A DNA stretch of 64,000 nucleotides, taken from Alcaligenes sp. SORT26. Lineage in GTDB: Bacteria > Pseudomonadota > Gammaproteobacteria > Burkholderiales > Burkholderiaceae_B. Below the pieces are notes generated by a model. The model did not search any database, was not told the origin of the DNA, and worked only from the letters and a program-made list of their open reading frames with translations. The position numbers and the translations under genes were made by a program. The stretch covers positions 2,108,001 to 2,172,000 of the forward strand of contig NZ_CP070975.1 of assembly GCF_017377875.1 (NCBI RefSeq), given 5' to 3'. Positions 16,406-24,706 of this stretch are shown here, piece by piece (position 1 is the stretch's first letter; the number at the start of each line of letters is the position of its first letter).

Positions 16406-18451
16406 TTAGAAACGATAGCTTCCGCCCACAAACCAGACACGTCCGGGCATGGGGTAGCCTTCTTTATATTGGTACAACTTGTCGCCCAGGTTACGTACAC
16501 CCGCTTCCAGGGTGATGTCCGAATTCGGACGCCAGATACCCTTCAAGCCCAACAAGGCAAAGCCCGGTGTTTTTTCGTAAATCTGATCGCCCTTGCTATT
16601 GGCGTAGGAGTAGTAACGGCCACTTTCGGTTTCCACCGAACCCATTACTTCCCACTGTGCCGTCGGCTTCCAGCTCAAGTGAGCAAACAGACGGTGATTC
16701 GGCGTATCCACCAATTTGACGTCTGGATCAGACTGATTGCGACGATTCAAATAAGTGTATGCCAGGCCACCAGACCAGTGCGCCGAAAAATCCTGCTGCA
16801 AGGACAGTTCCAGACCCATTTGACGAGCCTTGCCCACGTTGGTGGCCTGATCACAAAAGCCTACAGGACGGTACTTGTCACAGCCGGGTGCCTGGATAAC
16901 AGTGCTTTGAATCATGTCACGCACCTGGCTCAGGAACAGTGCCGATTCCAGTTGAGCACCTTCCCATGGCTGACCACGCAAGCCCAGCTCGTAGTGAATG
17001 GCATGCTCTGGTTTCAGATCCGGGTTGGGTTGGGCGTAACCCATACGGCTGGAGTAACGATCTTTAATCGTGGGGAAGCGGGTTTTGTAGGCCACGCTAC
17101 CGTAGACCTGCATCGCTTCGCTCCAGTCGTAACCCAGCTCCAGCAGACCGTTGGTGGCATCGGTATCGCCGGTTTCAAAGTTATGCGCCTCTTTGGCTTT
17201 GCGACGCTCGTGGCTGGCACCAACGCGCAGTTGCCACTGCTCGCCCAGAGCAATGCGATCTTCAAAAGCCAGGGAGGTGGTTACGTCTTTATAGTGTTCC
17301 GTGCCAGCGGGCTTGGGATCACGGTGCTGATCTTCCTTGTAGTGCAAGGCAAAGTGCAGTTCGTGATTGTCCAGGCTGGTGTTCACCCACTCCAGCGCCG
17401 CACCACGGGTACGGTCCGTGTACTCGCTAGTCGGCCCAGTCAGCGTGGCGTACTGCCCGTCGCTATACATGTCCAGACCGTTCTTGTACTTGTCTTCGTA
17501 CACACGGGTCTTGATGGTGTTGCTCTCACCAACCCGGGTGGAGCTCAGGAAGTACAGGCTTTCCTTGTCCCAGTAAGGCCAGCGCCAGTAGCGTTGGCCC
17601 AGCTTGGCATCATTCACGCCGGTGTAGACCGGATTGTCTTTCTGCCCTTTCTGGTTCACATAGCCAATGACGTACTCATCCGTAGCATTGGGGGTGATAC
17701 CCAGTTTGAAGGATGCTTTCTTGTCCATTTGCGAGGCATTGCTGCGCATGCCGCCGGTATCGGTAGGGCGTGCTTTTTGATCCTCAAAACCACGGCCCAA
17801 AGGGAAAGTACGTTCGCCCGACCAGGACAGGCCAGCTTGCAAATACCAGGAACCCTGGTTAGTGCCCACGTTCAAGGCGCTGTAACGCTGATCGCCCGTA
17901 GCGTAACCAGCACGGAACTCGCCTTCAAATTCTTTAACGGGTTTGCGGGTCACCAGATTGATGGCACCACCCATGATGTTGGGGCCATACAGTAAGGAAG
18001 CTGCACCCTTGGCCACGCGAATTTCGCTCAGGTCCATCGTGGTGAAACGGGTGAAGTCCACATAGCCGTCGTACGGCACGTACTGTGGAATACCGTCAAG
18101 GAACAAAGGCACCTGACGCGAATCGAAGCCGCGCACATAGACCATTTGTTCATTACGAGCACCGCCCGCCGAAACGGTCACGCCGGGCTGCACACTGACG
18201 GCGGCACCCACGTCGCGCAAATCAAAAGCCTGCATTTCTTTCTGGCTAACCGCGCTCTCTCCCAAGGGAGCTTCACGATTCAGATTGGACTGCACGACCA
18301 CTTTGCCCAACTGGAAAACGCGATCCTCGTTTTCTTGAGCGTGAGCCTGGCTAACTGCCAAGACCCCCATCAGGCTCAAGACCAAAGCGCGAGGTACAAA
18401 ACAAACGGATTGATGACGCGCTGCTGTGGCGCGTTTGGACTGATGTCTCAT
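16406..18451 (-). CDS. TonB-dependent outer-membrane receptor
   Basis: A 681-residue TonB-dependent receptor. A signal peptide runs to about residue 38 (ending SQAHAQ). The plug domain includes VYVRGFDSRQVPLFLDGIP, a hallmark of the family, and YGPNIMGGAINLVT. The rest is a 22-strand barrel ending in a terminal aromatic (SYRF). It should bring a scarce metal complex or cofactor into the periplasm for the FecBCD-like importer encoded after it. Three hairpins, one a minus-strand terminator, lie in the 160 bases upstream. Confidence 0.88.
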   Translation of the reverse strand: MRHQSKRATAARHQSVCFVPRALVLSLMGVLAVSQAHAQENEDRVFQLGKVVVQSNLNREAPLGESAVSQKEMQAFDLRDVGAAVSVQPGVTVSAGGARNEQMVYVRGFDSRQVPLFLDGIPQYVPYDGYVDFTRFTTMDLSEIRVAKGAASLLYGPNIMGGAINLVTRKPVKEFEGEFRAGYATGDQRYSALNVGTNQGSWYLQAGLSWSGERTFPLGRGFEDQKARPTDTGGMRSNASQMDKKASFKLGITPNATDEYVIGYVNQKGQKDNPVYTGVNDAKLGQRYWRWPYWDKESLYFLSSTRVGESNTIKTRVYEDKYKNGLDMYSDGQYATLTGPTSEYTDRTRGAALEWVNTSLDNHELHFALHYKEDQHRDPKPAGTEHYKDVTTSLAFEDRIALGEQWQLRVGASHERRKAKEAHNFETGDTDATNGLLELGYDWSEAMQVYGSVAYKTRFPTIKDRYSSRMGYAQPNPDLKPEHAIHYELGLRGQPWEGAQLESALFLSQVRDMIQSTVIQAPGCDKYRPVGFCDQATNVGKARQMGLELSLQQDFSAHWSGGLAYTYLNRRNQSDPDVKLVDTPNHRLFAHLSWKPTAQWEVMGSVETESGRYYSYANSKGDQIYEKTPGFALLGLKGIWRPNSDITLEAGVRNLGDKLYQYKEGYPMPGRVWFVGGSYRF

Positions 18452-18514
18452 TCCACTTCCCTATTCGATCTTTCTAATTGGTTTATGAACTGGTACTACA
18501 CAAAAATGCACTGC

Positions 18515-18542
18515 AAAAAAAAACGGGCCCCAGGGGGCCCGT
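18515..18542 (-). terminator. Terminator or attenuator in the leader of the TonB receptor gene
   Basis: ACGGGCCC (18523-18530) pairs with GGGCCCGT (18535-18542) over a 4-base loop. On the minus strand the stem is followed by nine T. It lies 64 bases upstream of the receptor start and no leftward gene precedes it, so it would stop transcripts entering the receptor operon. That fits attenuation better than a normal gene end. Confidence 0.65.
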
Positions 18543-18546
18543 AAAT

Positions 18547-18614
18547 AGAACCCATCATCGAGCGATGAGTGATGGTTCTTTCGAAAACACCGCTATATAG
18601 TAAAGCATATAGCG
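18547..18614. other. Two stem-loops upstream of the TonB-leader terminator
   Basis: Hairpin one: AGAACC-ATCA at 18547-18557 pairs with TGATGGTTCT ending at 18579. Hairpin two: CGCTATAT (18591-18598) pairs with ATATAGCG (18607-18614). Together with the terminator they form a row of structures in the divergent region between the receptor and the AtoE-type transporter. I could not match them to a known riboswitch class; the conserved cobalamin box is missing. Confidence 0.45.
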
Positions 18615-18814
18615 AAGAACTACAACTAGCCAGAAACTTTAAGGTTCAGGTTTTCCCGTCTTCCCAATTTGCGGCTTCTCGCCAACAATACGGCTGTACT
18701 GAGCATTTTTATCAACATGCTGTCAGCAAGGTGCTCGCACAAATGGGCACCGAATCCAATCCCAAGACACAGGACCCGCGCAAATACTGGCGCAAATCCA
18801 CAGGAGCACAATTT

Positions 18815-20128
18815 ATGTTTAAAGCTATGACGCGCGGTTCGGTCCGCCTGGTTGAACGCTATCTACCCGATCCGTATATTTTCGTCATTCTGCTCACACT
18901 GATTGCCGGGATTGCGGCAATGGCCTTTGAGCAACGCTCTCCCATGCAGATCATCCAGTATTGGGGCAATGGCTTTTGGGGTCTGCTGACCTTTGCCATG
19001 CAAATGCTGCTGGTCTTGCTAACTGGGCACATGCTGGCCAGCACACCTTTGGTAAAAAGCTGGTTGCGTGGTCTGGCCTCTCTGGCTCGCTCCGCAGGCT
19101 CGGCCATTATTCTGGTCACTCTGGTTTCTCTGGCTGCAAGCTGGATCAACTGGGGCTTCGGTCTGGTAGTCGGTGCCCTGTTCGCCAAAGAACTGGCCCG
19201 TCAGGTCCGTGTTGACTACCGCTTGCTGGTTGCCAGTGCCTACTCTGGCTTTCTGGTCTGGCACGGTGGACTGGCCGGTTCGGTTCCACTGACTATTGCC
19301 ACCTCGGGCCACTTTTCCGAAGACAAGATTGGCATCATCGGTACATCCGACACTATCTTCGCCTTCTTCAATCTGGCCATTGTGATCGCCCTGTTTATCC
19401 TGGTGCCATTGATCAACCGCTTGATGCTGCCAAGCGATAAAGAAAGCATTTATGTGGATCCCAAGTTGCTGGAAGATGCTCCAGATGACACCACCCAAAC
19501 CACGGATCGTCCTGCGGACCGTCTGGAAAACAGCCGCCTGATCTCGATTGTGATTGGTGTCGCTGGCCTGGCCTACCTGTTTGACTACTACGTGCTGCGC
19601 GGTGCGACCCTGAACCTGAACGTGATCAACTTCACCTTCCTGATTCTGGCTATCTTGCTGCATGGCACACCACGTCGTTTGCTGAAAAGCCTGGATGAAG
19701 CCATCCGCGGCGGTGCCGGGATTGTGATCCAGTTCCCCTTTTACGCAGGCATCATGGCCATCATGATCGACTCCGGTCTGGCTGCCAGCCTGTCCGAGTG
19801 GATGGTGTCTTTTGCCACCGCCACCACCCTGCCTTTCTGGACCTTCATGAGCGCCGGTCTGGTCAATATTTTTGTACCTTCGGGCGGTGGACAATGGGCC
19901 GTACAAAGCCCGGTCGTGATTGCCGCTACTCAGGCGCTGGACGCCGATATGGCTCGCACCGCCATGGCTGTCGCCTGGGGTGATTCCTGGACCAATATGC
20001 TGCAGCCTTTCTGGGCCTTGCCAGTACTGGCTATTGCCGGATTGAAAGCCAAGGACATCATGGGCTTTTGCCTGATTCAGCTCATTGTTTCGGGTATCGT
20101 GATTTCGATTGGCTTGACCTGGTTGTAA
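18815..20128 (+). CDS. Short-chain fatty acid transporter, AtoE family
   Basis: A 437-residue integral membrane protein with about ten to twelve hydrophobic segments. It matches AtoE proteins in VERYLPDPYIFVILLTL, SAYSGFLVWHGGLAGS and VNIFVPSGGGQWAVQSP. AtoE is linked to uptake of acetoacetate and short-chain fatty acids. ATG at 18815 is preceded by AGGAG; the open frame extends further upstream but has no ribosome site and no family similarity there. No CoA-transferase gene is adjacent, so the substrate is open. Confidence 0.8.
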   Translation: MFKAMTRGSVRLVERYLPDPYIFVILLTLIAGIAAMAFEQRSPMQIIQYWGNGFWGLLTFAMQMLLVLLTGHMLASTPLVKSWLRGLASLARSAGSAIILVTLVSLAASWINWGFGLVVGALFAKELARQVRVDYRLLVASAYSGFLVWHGGLAGSVPLTIATSGHFSEDKIGIIGTSDTIFAFFNLAIVIALFILVPLINRLMLPSDKESIYVDPKLLEDAPDDTTQTTDRPADRLENSRLISIVIGVAGLAYLFDYYVLRGATLNLNVINFTFLILAILLHGTPRRLLKSLDEAIRGGAGIVIQFPFYAGIMAIMIDSGLAASLSEWMVSFATATTLPFWTFMSAGLVNIFVPSGGGQWAVQSPVVIAATQALDADMARTAMAVAWGDSWTNMLQPFWALPVLAIAGLKAKDIMGFCLIQLIVSGIVISIGLTWL

Positions 20129-20149
20129 ACCTGCCAAGCAATACAAGTG

Positions 20150-20176
20150 AAAGGGCCCGCTAGCTGCGGGCCCTTT
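20150..20176. terminator. Bidirectional terminator between AtoE-type and LysR genes
   Basis: AAAGGGCCCGC (20150-20160) pairs with GCGGGCCCTTT (20166-20176) over a 5-base loop. It lies between two convergent genes. Confidence 0.75.
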
Positions 20177-20181
20177 GCTAT

Positions 20182-21084
20182 CTAAAGCTCACTGCAGACC
20201 TGACTGACTTGCTCCCTGAACCAGGCGTAGGCAGAACTGGCACGCGTGCGTTCATGCCAAGTCTGGCACACACAAAACGGGGCTAAATCCAAAGGATGGT
20301 CCAGCACGTCCAGATTGTGCCCGACACAGAGCAGACGAGCCATACGCTCAGCCAAGCTGATTACGAAATCGGTACGCGCCAACAAGCCAGGAACTGCCAA
20401 AAAATGGGGCAGACTAACTTGCACTTGGCGCTGTAGTTGGCGTGTTTGCAAAGCATCAGCCAAACGACGCTCACGGCTGCCGTTATGGCCAGGCACCCCA
20501 ATATGGCTACGTCTGCAAAACTCGTCCAAGTCCATAGCCTGGCCATTACGTCCGCAAGCTCTCATCACAACCACATAACGGTCATGAAAAAGCTCCTGGC
20601 GAAACAGAGGGTAAGACACCGCTGCCGACGATGACAGAACCAGATCAGCTCGCCCGCCCAGCAACCAATCCTCAGCCCCCAAATCCGCCATATCCAGGAC
20701 CTCCAGGCTGCATTGCGGGGCATGCCGCTGCAAATGCGCCGTTAGGGCCGGAATCAACAAGTAAGACAGATACTCCGTCGTTGCCACTCGAAAACGAACA
20801 TCCAGACTGAGTGGTTCACGCTGCTCCTTATCGGTCAGCAACAAGTCATCCAGCAAACTCAAGGCCTGCTCAATACGGGGGGCCAAAGCGCGCGCCTTGT
20901 GTGTCGGCTCGACGCCTTGAGCCGTACGCAAAAACAAGACATCACCAAAATACAGACGCAACTTCGCGATTTCCTTGCTCACCGTAGATTGATTGGACTC
21001 CAGCGTCAAAGCAGCACGGCTGACATTACCCTCTCGAAACACGGCAAGAAAAGTACGCAACTGGACCAAATCCAGATTCTTCAT
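20182..21084 (-). CDS. LysR-family transcriptional regulator
   Basis: A 300-residue LysR regulator. The winged helix-turn-helix is at the N-terminus (LRTFLAVFREGNVSRAALTL, then QSTVSKEIAKLR), followed by the linker helix and a two-lobe effector domain. It diverges from the amidohydrolase gene with 118 bases between starts, the classic position for a LysR activator of that gene and the Bug protein behind it. The effector is unknown, probably the substrate of the amidohydrolase. Confidence 0.85.
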   Translation of the reverse strand: MKNLDLVQLRTFLAVFREGNVSRAALTLESNQSTVSKEIAKLRLYFGDVLFLRTAQGVEPTHKARALAPRIEQALSLLDDLLLTDKEQREPLSLDVRFRVATTEYLSYLLIPALTAHLQRHAPQCSLEVLDMADLGAEDWLLGGRADLVLSSSAAVSYPLFRQELFHDRYVVVMRACGRNGQAMDLDEFCRRSHIGVPGHNGSRERRLADALQTRQLQRQVQVSLPHFLAVPGLLARTDFVISLAERMARLLCVGHNLDVLDHPLDLAPFCVCQTWHERTRASSAYAWFREQVSQVCSEL

Positions 21085-21202
21085 TTCACTCCCCCTGCTT
21101 ACGTATTTCTATTTCAGCCTAATCAATCATTCCAATACGGAATTGCCTCGTTTTCAGGCCTCTCGGACACTAATACGACAAATTACTACCACAGGAAACC
21201 CC

Positions 21203-22690
21203 ATGAGGACTCTGATTAAAGCGCGCTGGGTCATTGCGTTCGAGCAAGGGCGCCATTGCGTGATCGACAACGGCCAACTCGTCTACGAAGGCGAACATAT
21301 CATATACGTGGGTACTCATTACGAAGGACAAGTGGACCAGATCATTGAGGCACCTGACAGCGTTCTGGCTCCCGGCTTTATTGATACCCATGTCCACTCC
21401 GGTCACCGGGCCCTGCATAAACTTCTAGCCGACGGTGGCCGCCCTGCATTATTCGGCCAGCCTTATATGGACGTGACCATTGCACGCAAAGGCACACAAA
21501 TACGCGGCTACCCCAACTATCTGGATCAAGAGCAAGCAGCAAAAGATCCCGGCATTGCTCTGCATGCCGCCTTTACTGCCGCCGAGCTGCTGCGCAACGG
21601 TGTCACCACCTTTGTGGAGCTGGGGGGACACGTCATCGTCCAGGAAGCATTGTGGGCTCAATGCGAGGCCTTAGGTATTCGTGGATACCTGGGCCCCGGC
21701 TACGATAGTGGCCGATGGCAATCCGATGACAAGGGGCAGCTCGAACGCATCCCGTATCCGGATCAGGGCGAACAGCTTTTCCAGGATGCCCTGACTTTTA
21801 TTCGCCGTGCACAAGCCCATGAGTCCGACCTGATTCACGGCATTCTGGTCCCCCGCGAAATCGAAAACTGCAGCCTCGACCTATTACGTCAAACCGTACG
21901 TGCAGCCGATGAATTGAAACTGCCTATGGCCACACATGCTGGCTACAACGTGATTGAATTTATGGAGACCGTCCGTGAACACGGCCTGACTCCTATCGAG
22001 CTGCTGAACCATGTCGGGATGCTGCGTCCCACCTTGAATATCGGACATGCCAACCTGATCTCCAATAATCCAAAAATGAATTACTCAGGTGGGGACGATC
22101 TGGGTTTGATGGGGCAGAAGAAAGTCTCCATCTCACACTGTCCGGTCAATATTGTGCGTCGGGCTCGCACGCTGGATAACTGGAAAGCGTATCGCCAGGC
22201 AGGAGTCAATATCACAATCGGCAGCGATACCTACCCACGCGACATGTTCATGAACATGCGGACCGCTTCCTACCACGGAAAAGTCATGAGCCATGACCTG
22301 ACCGCGGCCAGTGCTGCTGAAGTATTTGAAGCAGCCACCTTGGCGGCTGCACGTTCCTTGGGTCGGGACGACCTGGGACGGTTAGCTGCCAATGCCCGAG
22401 CAGACATGATTCTGGTCCGTATAGGCCGAGGCGATGTCCTGCGCTATGGCCCAATTTGGGACCCTATCCGCAGCATGGTTGAATGCGGCATCGGCGACGA
22501 CGTGGATACCGTCATCTGCAATGGCAGAGTCAGCATGCGAGGCGGGGTCATACCAGAGGTGGACCTGCCAGCCTTGCGCCGTCAGGTTCAAGATTTTGCC
22601 GAAGACATCTGGCCCAACCTGCAAGACTGGGATCAGCTCAAACGCAGTGCGCAAGATATGTGTCCCATCAGTCGCTGCACACATCTATAA
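21203..22690 (+). CDS. Amidohydrolase-superfamily deaminase/hydrolase (TrzA/AtzA-like)
   Basis: A 495-residue metal-dependent amidohydrolase. GFIDTHVHSGHR holds the first His pair, THAGYN and IGHANLI the middle metal positions, and GSDTYPRD the late Asp. This pattern is shared by cytosine/8-oxoguanine deaminases, chlorohydrolases and related enzymes that act on N-heterocycles or amidines. ATG at 21203 follows an AGGAAA site; the longer open frame runs back through the LysR gene. The Bug protein starts 27 bases downstream, implying import of a small acid or heterocycle and hydrolysis inside the cell. The exact substrate cannot be given. Confidence 0.78.
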   Translation: MRTLIKARWVIAFEQGRHCVIDNGQLVYEGEHIIYVGTHYEGQVDQIIEAPDSVLAPGFIDTHVHSGHRALHKLLADGGRPALFGQPYMDVTIARKGTQIRGYPNYLDQEQAAKDPGIALHAAFTAAELLRNGVTTFVELGGHVIVQEALWAQCEALGIRGYLGPGYDSGRWQSDDKGQLERIPYPDQGEQLFQDALTFIRRAQAHESDLIHGILVPREIENCSLDLLRQTVRAADELKLPMATHAGYNVIEFMETVREHGLTPIELLNHVGMLRPTLNIGHANLISNNPKMNYSGGDDLGLMGQKKVSISHCPVNIVRRARTLDNWKAYRQAGVNITIGSDTYPRDMFMNMRTASYHGKVMSHDLTAASAAEVFEAATLAAARSLGRDDLGRLAANARADMILVRIGRGDVLRYGPIWDPIRSMVECGIGDDVDTVICNGRVSMRGGVIPEVDLPALRRQVQDFAEDIWPNLQDWDQLKRSAQDMCPISRCTHL

Positions 22691-22717
22691 AAAACACCCT
22701 CGTTGAGGAGACAAGAC

Positions 22718-23698
22718 ATGATCAAAAAAACAGCTCTCGCTATTGTCGCAACGGCTTTACTAAACACACTCTCGATTGCACAGGCACAGCAGGTAGACTT
22801 TCCGCAAGGCCCTGTGCGTGTCATCGTTCCCTATGGGGCTGGCGGAAGCGCGGACATTCTGGCACGAGCCGTCAGCGACAAGCTGACTCAATTATGGGGA
22901 CAGACTGTCATCGTAGAAAACAAGCCAGGCGGTATAGGTACGATTGGAATCATGAGCGTGGTCAAGTCAAAGGCTGACGGCTACACCCTGGTATCGGTGC
23001 CCGTGTCTGACTTGGCTGTTAATCCACACCTCTACAAAAAACGGTCTTTTGATGTGTTGAAAGATCTGGATCCCGTCAGTCAGGTAGGTTCTGTGCCCAA
23101 TGTCTTGATCACTAACCCGGCACTGAAACTGCACAGCACGGCTGATTTAATCAAACTCGCCCGGCAACCCGGACAAAACTTGACCTACAGCTCTCCTGGC
23201 GTGGGTAGTCAGGCACATTTAGCCGCCGAGGTATTTGCGCGCAAGCATGGGCTGACACTTAACCATATTCCCTATAACAGCGTCTCGGCTGCCATTACCG
23301 ACGTAGCAGGCGGCCATGTGGATCTGATGTTTGCGCAACTACCCAGCGCCTTGGGCTTTATCCAAGGAAAAACGGTGACTCTATTGGGTATCGCCGCTCA
23401 GCAGCGCAGTCCGCTACTGCCAGATACCCCCACGCTGACTGAGTCGACTGGCGAGACATACGGCGATTTTATTTCGTGGTCCGGACTGATGGCGCCAGCA
23501 GGCACACCCATAGATATACGCGAAAAAATTGCGCGTGATCTTAAGCATGTAATGGACAACACAGATCTCAATCGCGTATTAGCCAGTTCAGGGACGGTGG
23601 GAATAGGTAGCACACCGCAGCAGCTAGATGCCGCCATACACGAAGACTACGATCGCTATGGACGCATCATTACCGACCTGAAATTGGTCTTGGACTAG
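22718..23698 (+). CDS. Bug/TctC-family periplasmic binding protein
   Basis: A 326-residue solute-binding protein with signal peptide (MIKKTALAIVATALL to AQAQQ). It shows the Bug pattern VRVIVPYGAGGSADILARAV near residue 30 and IVENKPGG. ATG at 22718 has GAGGAG 7 bases upstream. It belongs to the same unit as the amidohydrolase. No TctA/TctB membrane partner is near, which is common for Bug proteins in this family of bacteria; some act as sensors. Confidence 0.87.
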   Translation: MIKKTALAIVATALLNTLSIAQAQQVDFPQGPVRVIVPYGAGGSADILARAVSDKLTQLWGQTVIVENKPGGIGTIGIMSVVKSKADGYTLVSVPVSDLAVNPHLYKKRSFDVLKDLDPVSQVGSVPNVLITNPALKLHSTADLIKLARQPGQNLTYSSPGVGSQAHLAAEVFARKHGLTLNHIPYNSVSAAITDVAGGHVDLMFAQLPSALGFIQGKTVTLLGIAAQQRSPLLPDTPTLTESTGETYGDFISWSGLMAPAGTPIDIREKIARDLKHVMDNTDLNRVLASSGTVGIGSTPQQLDAAIHEDYDRYGRIITDLKLVLD

Positions 23699-23719
23699 AT
23701 AAAAATGGGGGAATGTAGA

Positions 23720-23794
23720 TGGTGGGCGGTACAAGGTTCGAACTTGTGACTTCCACCGTGTGAAGGTGGCACTCTACCACTGAGTTAACCGCCC
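23720..23794 (-). tRNA. tRNA-Val (anticodon CAC)
   Basis: A complete 75-base cloverleaf on the minus strand: acceptor GGGCGGT/ACCGCCC with A73 and encoded CCA, D-stem ACTC/GAGT, anticodon stem CCACC/GGTGG with loop TTCACAC (anticodon CAC, reads GUG), and T-stem ACAAG/CTTGT with loop TTCGAAC. It lies next to dnaQ, where E. coli has another tRNA gene (aspV). Confidence 0.97.
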
Positions 23795-23888
23795 GAAGCT
23801 TTCAAGAACTGAAAAGCTGCGAAGAAAGAAACTATAGCATGGCCCTGCTTGCCTGACAAGTTTTGGGCCTGCTATTTTTATGCGGCCA

Positions 23889-24614
23889 TCACTCCGCCGA
23901 GGGGTTCAACATCTCGCGCCACAAGGGTGCTTTTTTATTCTGCTTTTCCAGCACGTCCATATACTTTTCGTGCTCGGCCTGATCGGCTTCCGAAGCACGC
24001 AAGACTTTCAGCACACTGGTATCAAACTTGCCCAGGCTCAAATCGCTGCCGTCGCCGCCTTCTCCGCCTGACTCGTCAAAGTCCATTAACAAGGCATCCT
24101 GACCGCGCGTCATGGCCAGCCAGACATCGGCCAGCAATTCCGAGTCCAGCAAGGCGCCGTGCAAGGTGCGGTGCGAGTTGGAAATACCGTAGCGTTCGCA
24201 CAAGGCATCCAGCGAATTGCGCTTGCCCGGATGCATTTCCCGCGCTACCAGCAAGGAGTCGGTAATGGTGTCGCAGTAATTGGAAAATGGCTTCTTGCCT
24301 ACTTTCTGCAGCTCAGCATCCAGAAAGCGCGTATCAAAGGAGGCGTTATGGATGATGACTTCGGCACCGTTCACAAAGTCCAGCACCTGATCCACCACAT
24401 CCTTGAAGCGCGGGTGTCCGGCCAGGAACTCGGTAGTCAAACCGTGAATGGCCAAGGCTTCCGGGTCTGAATCCCGATCCGGGTTCAGATAAAGGTGCAG
24501 GTGACGGCCCGTCAATTTACGGTTGAACAGCTCTACTCCACCCACCTCGACAATGCGGTGCCCCTCGCGCGGCTCCAGACCGGTGGTTTCAGTATCCAGA
24601 ATAATTTGACGCAT
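23889..24614 (-). CDS. dnaQ: DNA polymerase III epsilon subunit (3'-5' proofreading exonuclease)
   Basis: A 241-residue DEDDh exonuclease. Exo I is ILDTETTGLEP, Exo II includes HNASFDTRFLD, and Exo III is HGALLDSELLADV. A flexible C-terminal tail follows, which in E. coli binds the alpha subunit. Length is normal. It is preceded by the RND efflux operon and followed by tRNA-Val. In E. coli the order is mltD-gloB-yafS-rnhA-dnaQ-tRNA; the same genes are here with a two-gene insertion. Confidence 0.96.
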   Translation of the reverse strand: MRQIILDTETTGLEPREGHRIVEVGGVELFNRKLTGRHLHLYLNPDRDSDPEALAIHGLTTEFLAGHPRFKDVVDQVLDFVNGAEVIIHNASFDTRFLDAELQKVGKKPFSNYCDTITDSLLVAREMHPGKRNSLDALCERYGISNSHRTLHGALLDSELLADVWLAMTRGQDALLMDFDESGGEGGDGSDLSLGKFDTSVLKVLRASEADQAEHEKYMDVLEKQNKKAPLWREMLNPSAE

Positions 24615-24706
24615 TCACTTTCCCTACACAAATTCAATCAAGGTCACTGCCTTCAACAAGGTAGCGGCATTATTGCCTGCCACCCCGGATACAGTGGTCC
24701 AGTCGT

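Noticed and set aside
18543-18815. Cobalamin riboswitch upstream of the TonB receptor
   Set aside because: A GGGAA-like stretch is present on the minus strand, but the conserved core and B12 box do not follow it.
19019-20146. Long minus-strand open frame opposite the AtoE-type gene
   Set aside because: Composition is typical of an antisense shadow, and the plus-strand membrane protein is clear.
24615-24706. Possible tRNA or small gene between dnaQ and the RND permease
   Set aside because: No cloverleaf and no frame with a ribosome site could be found.
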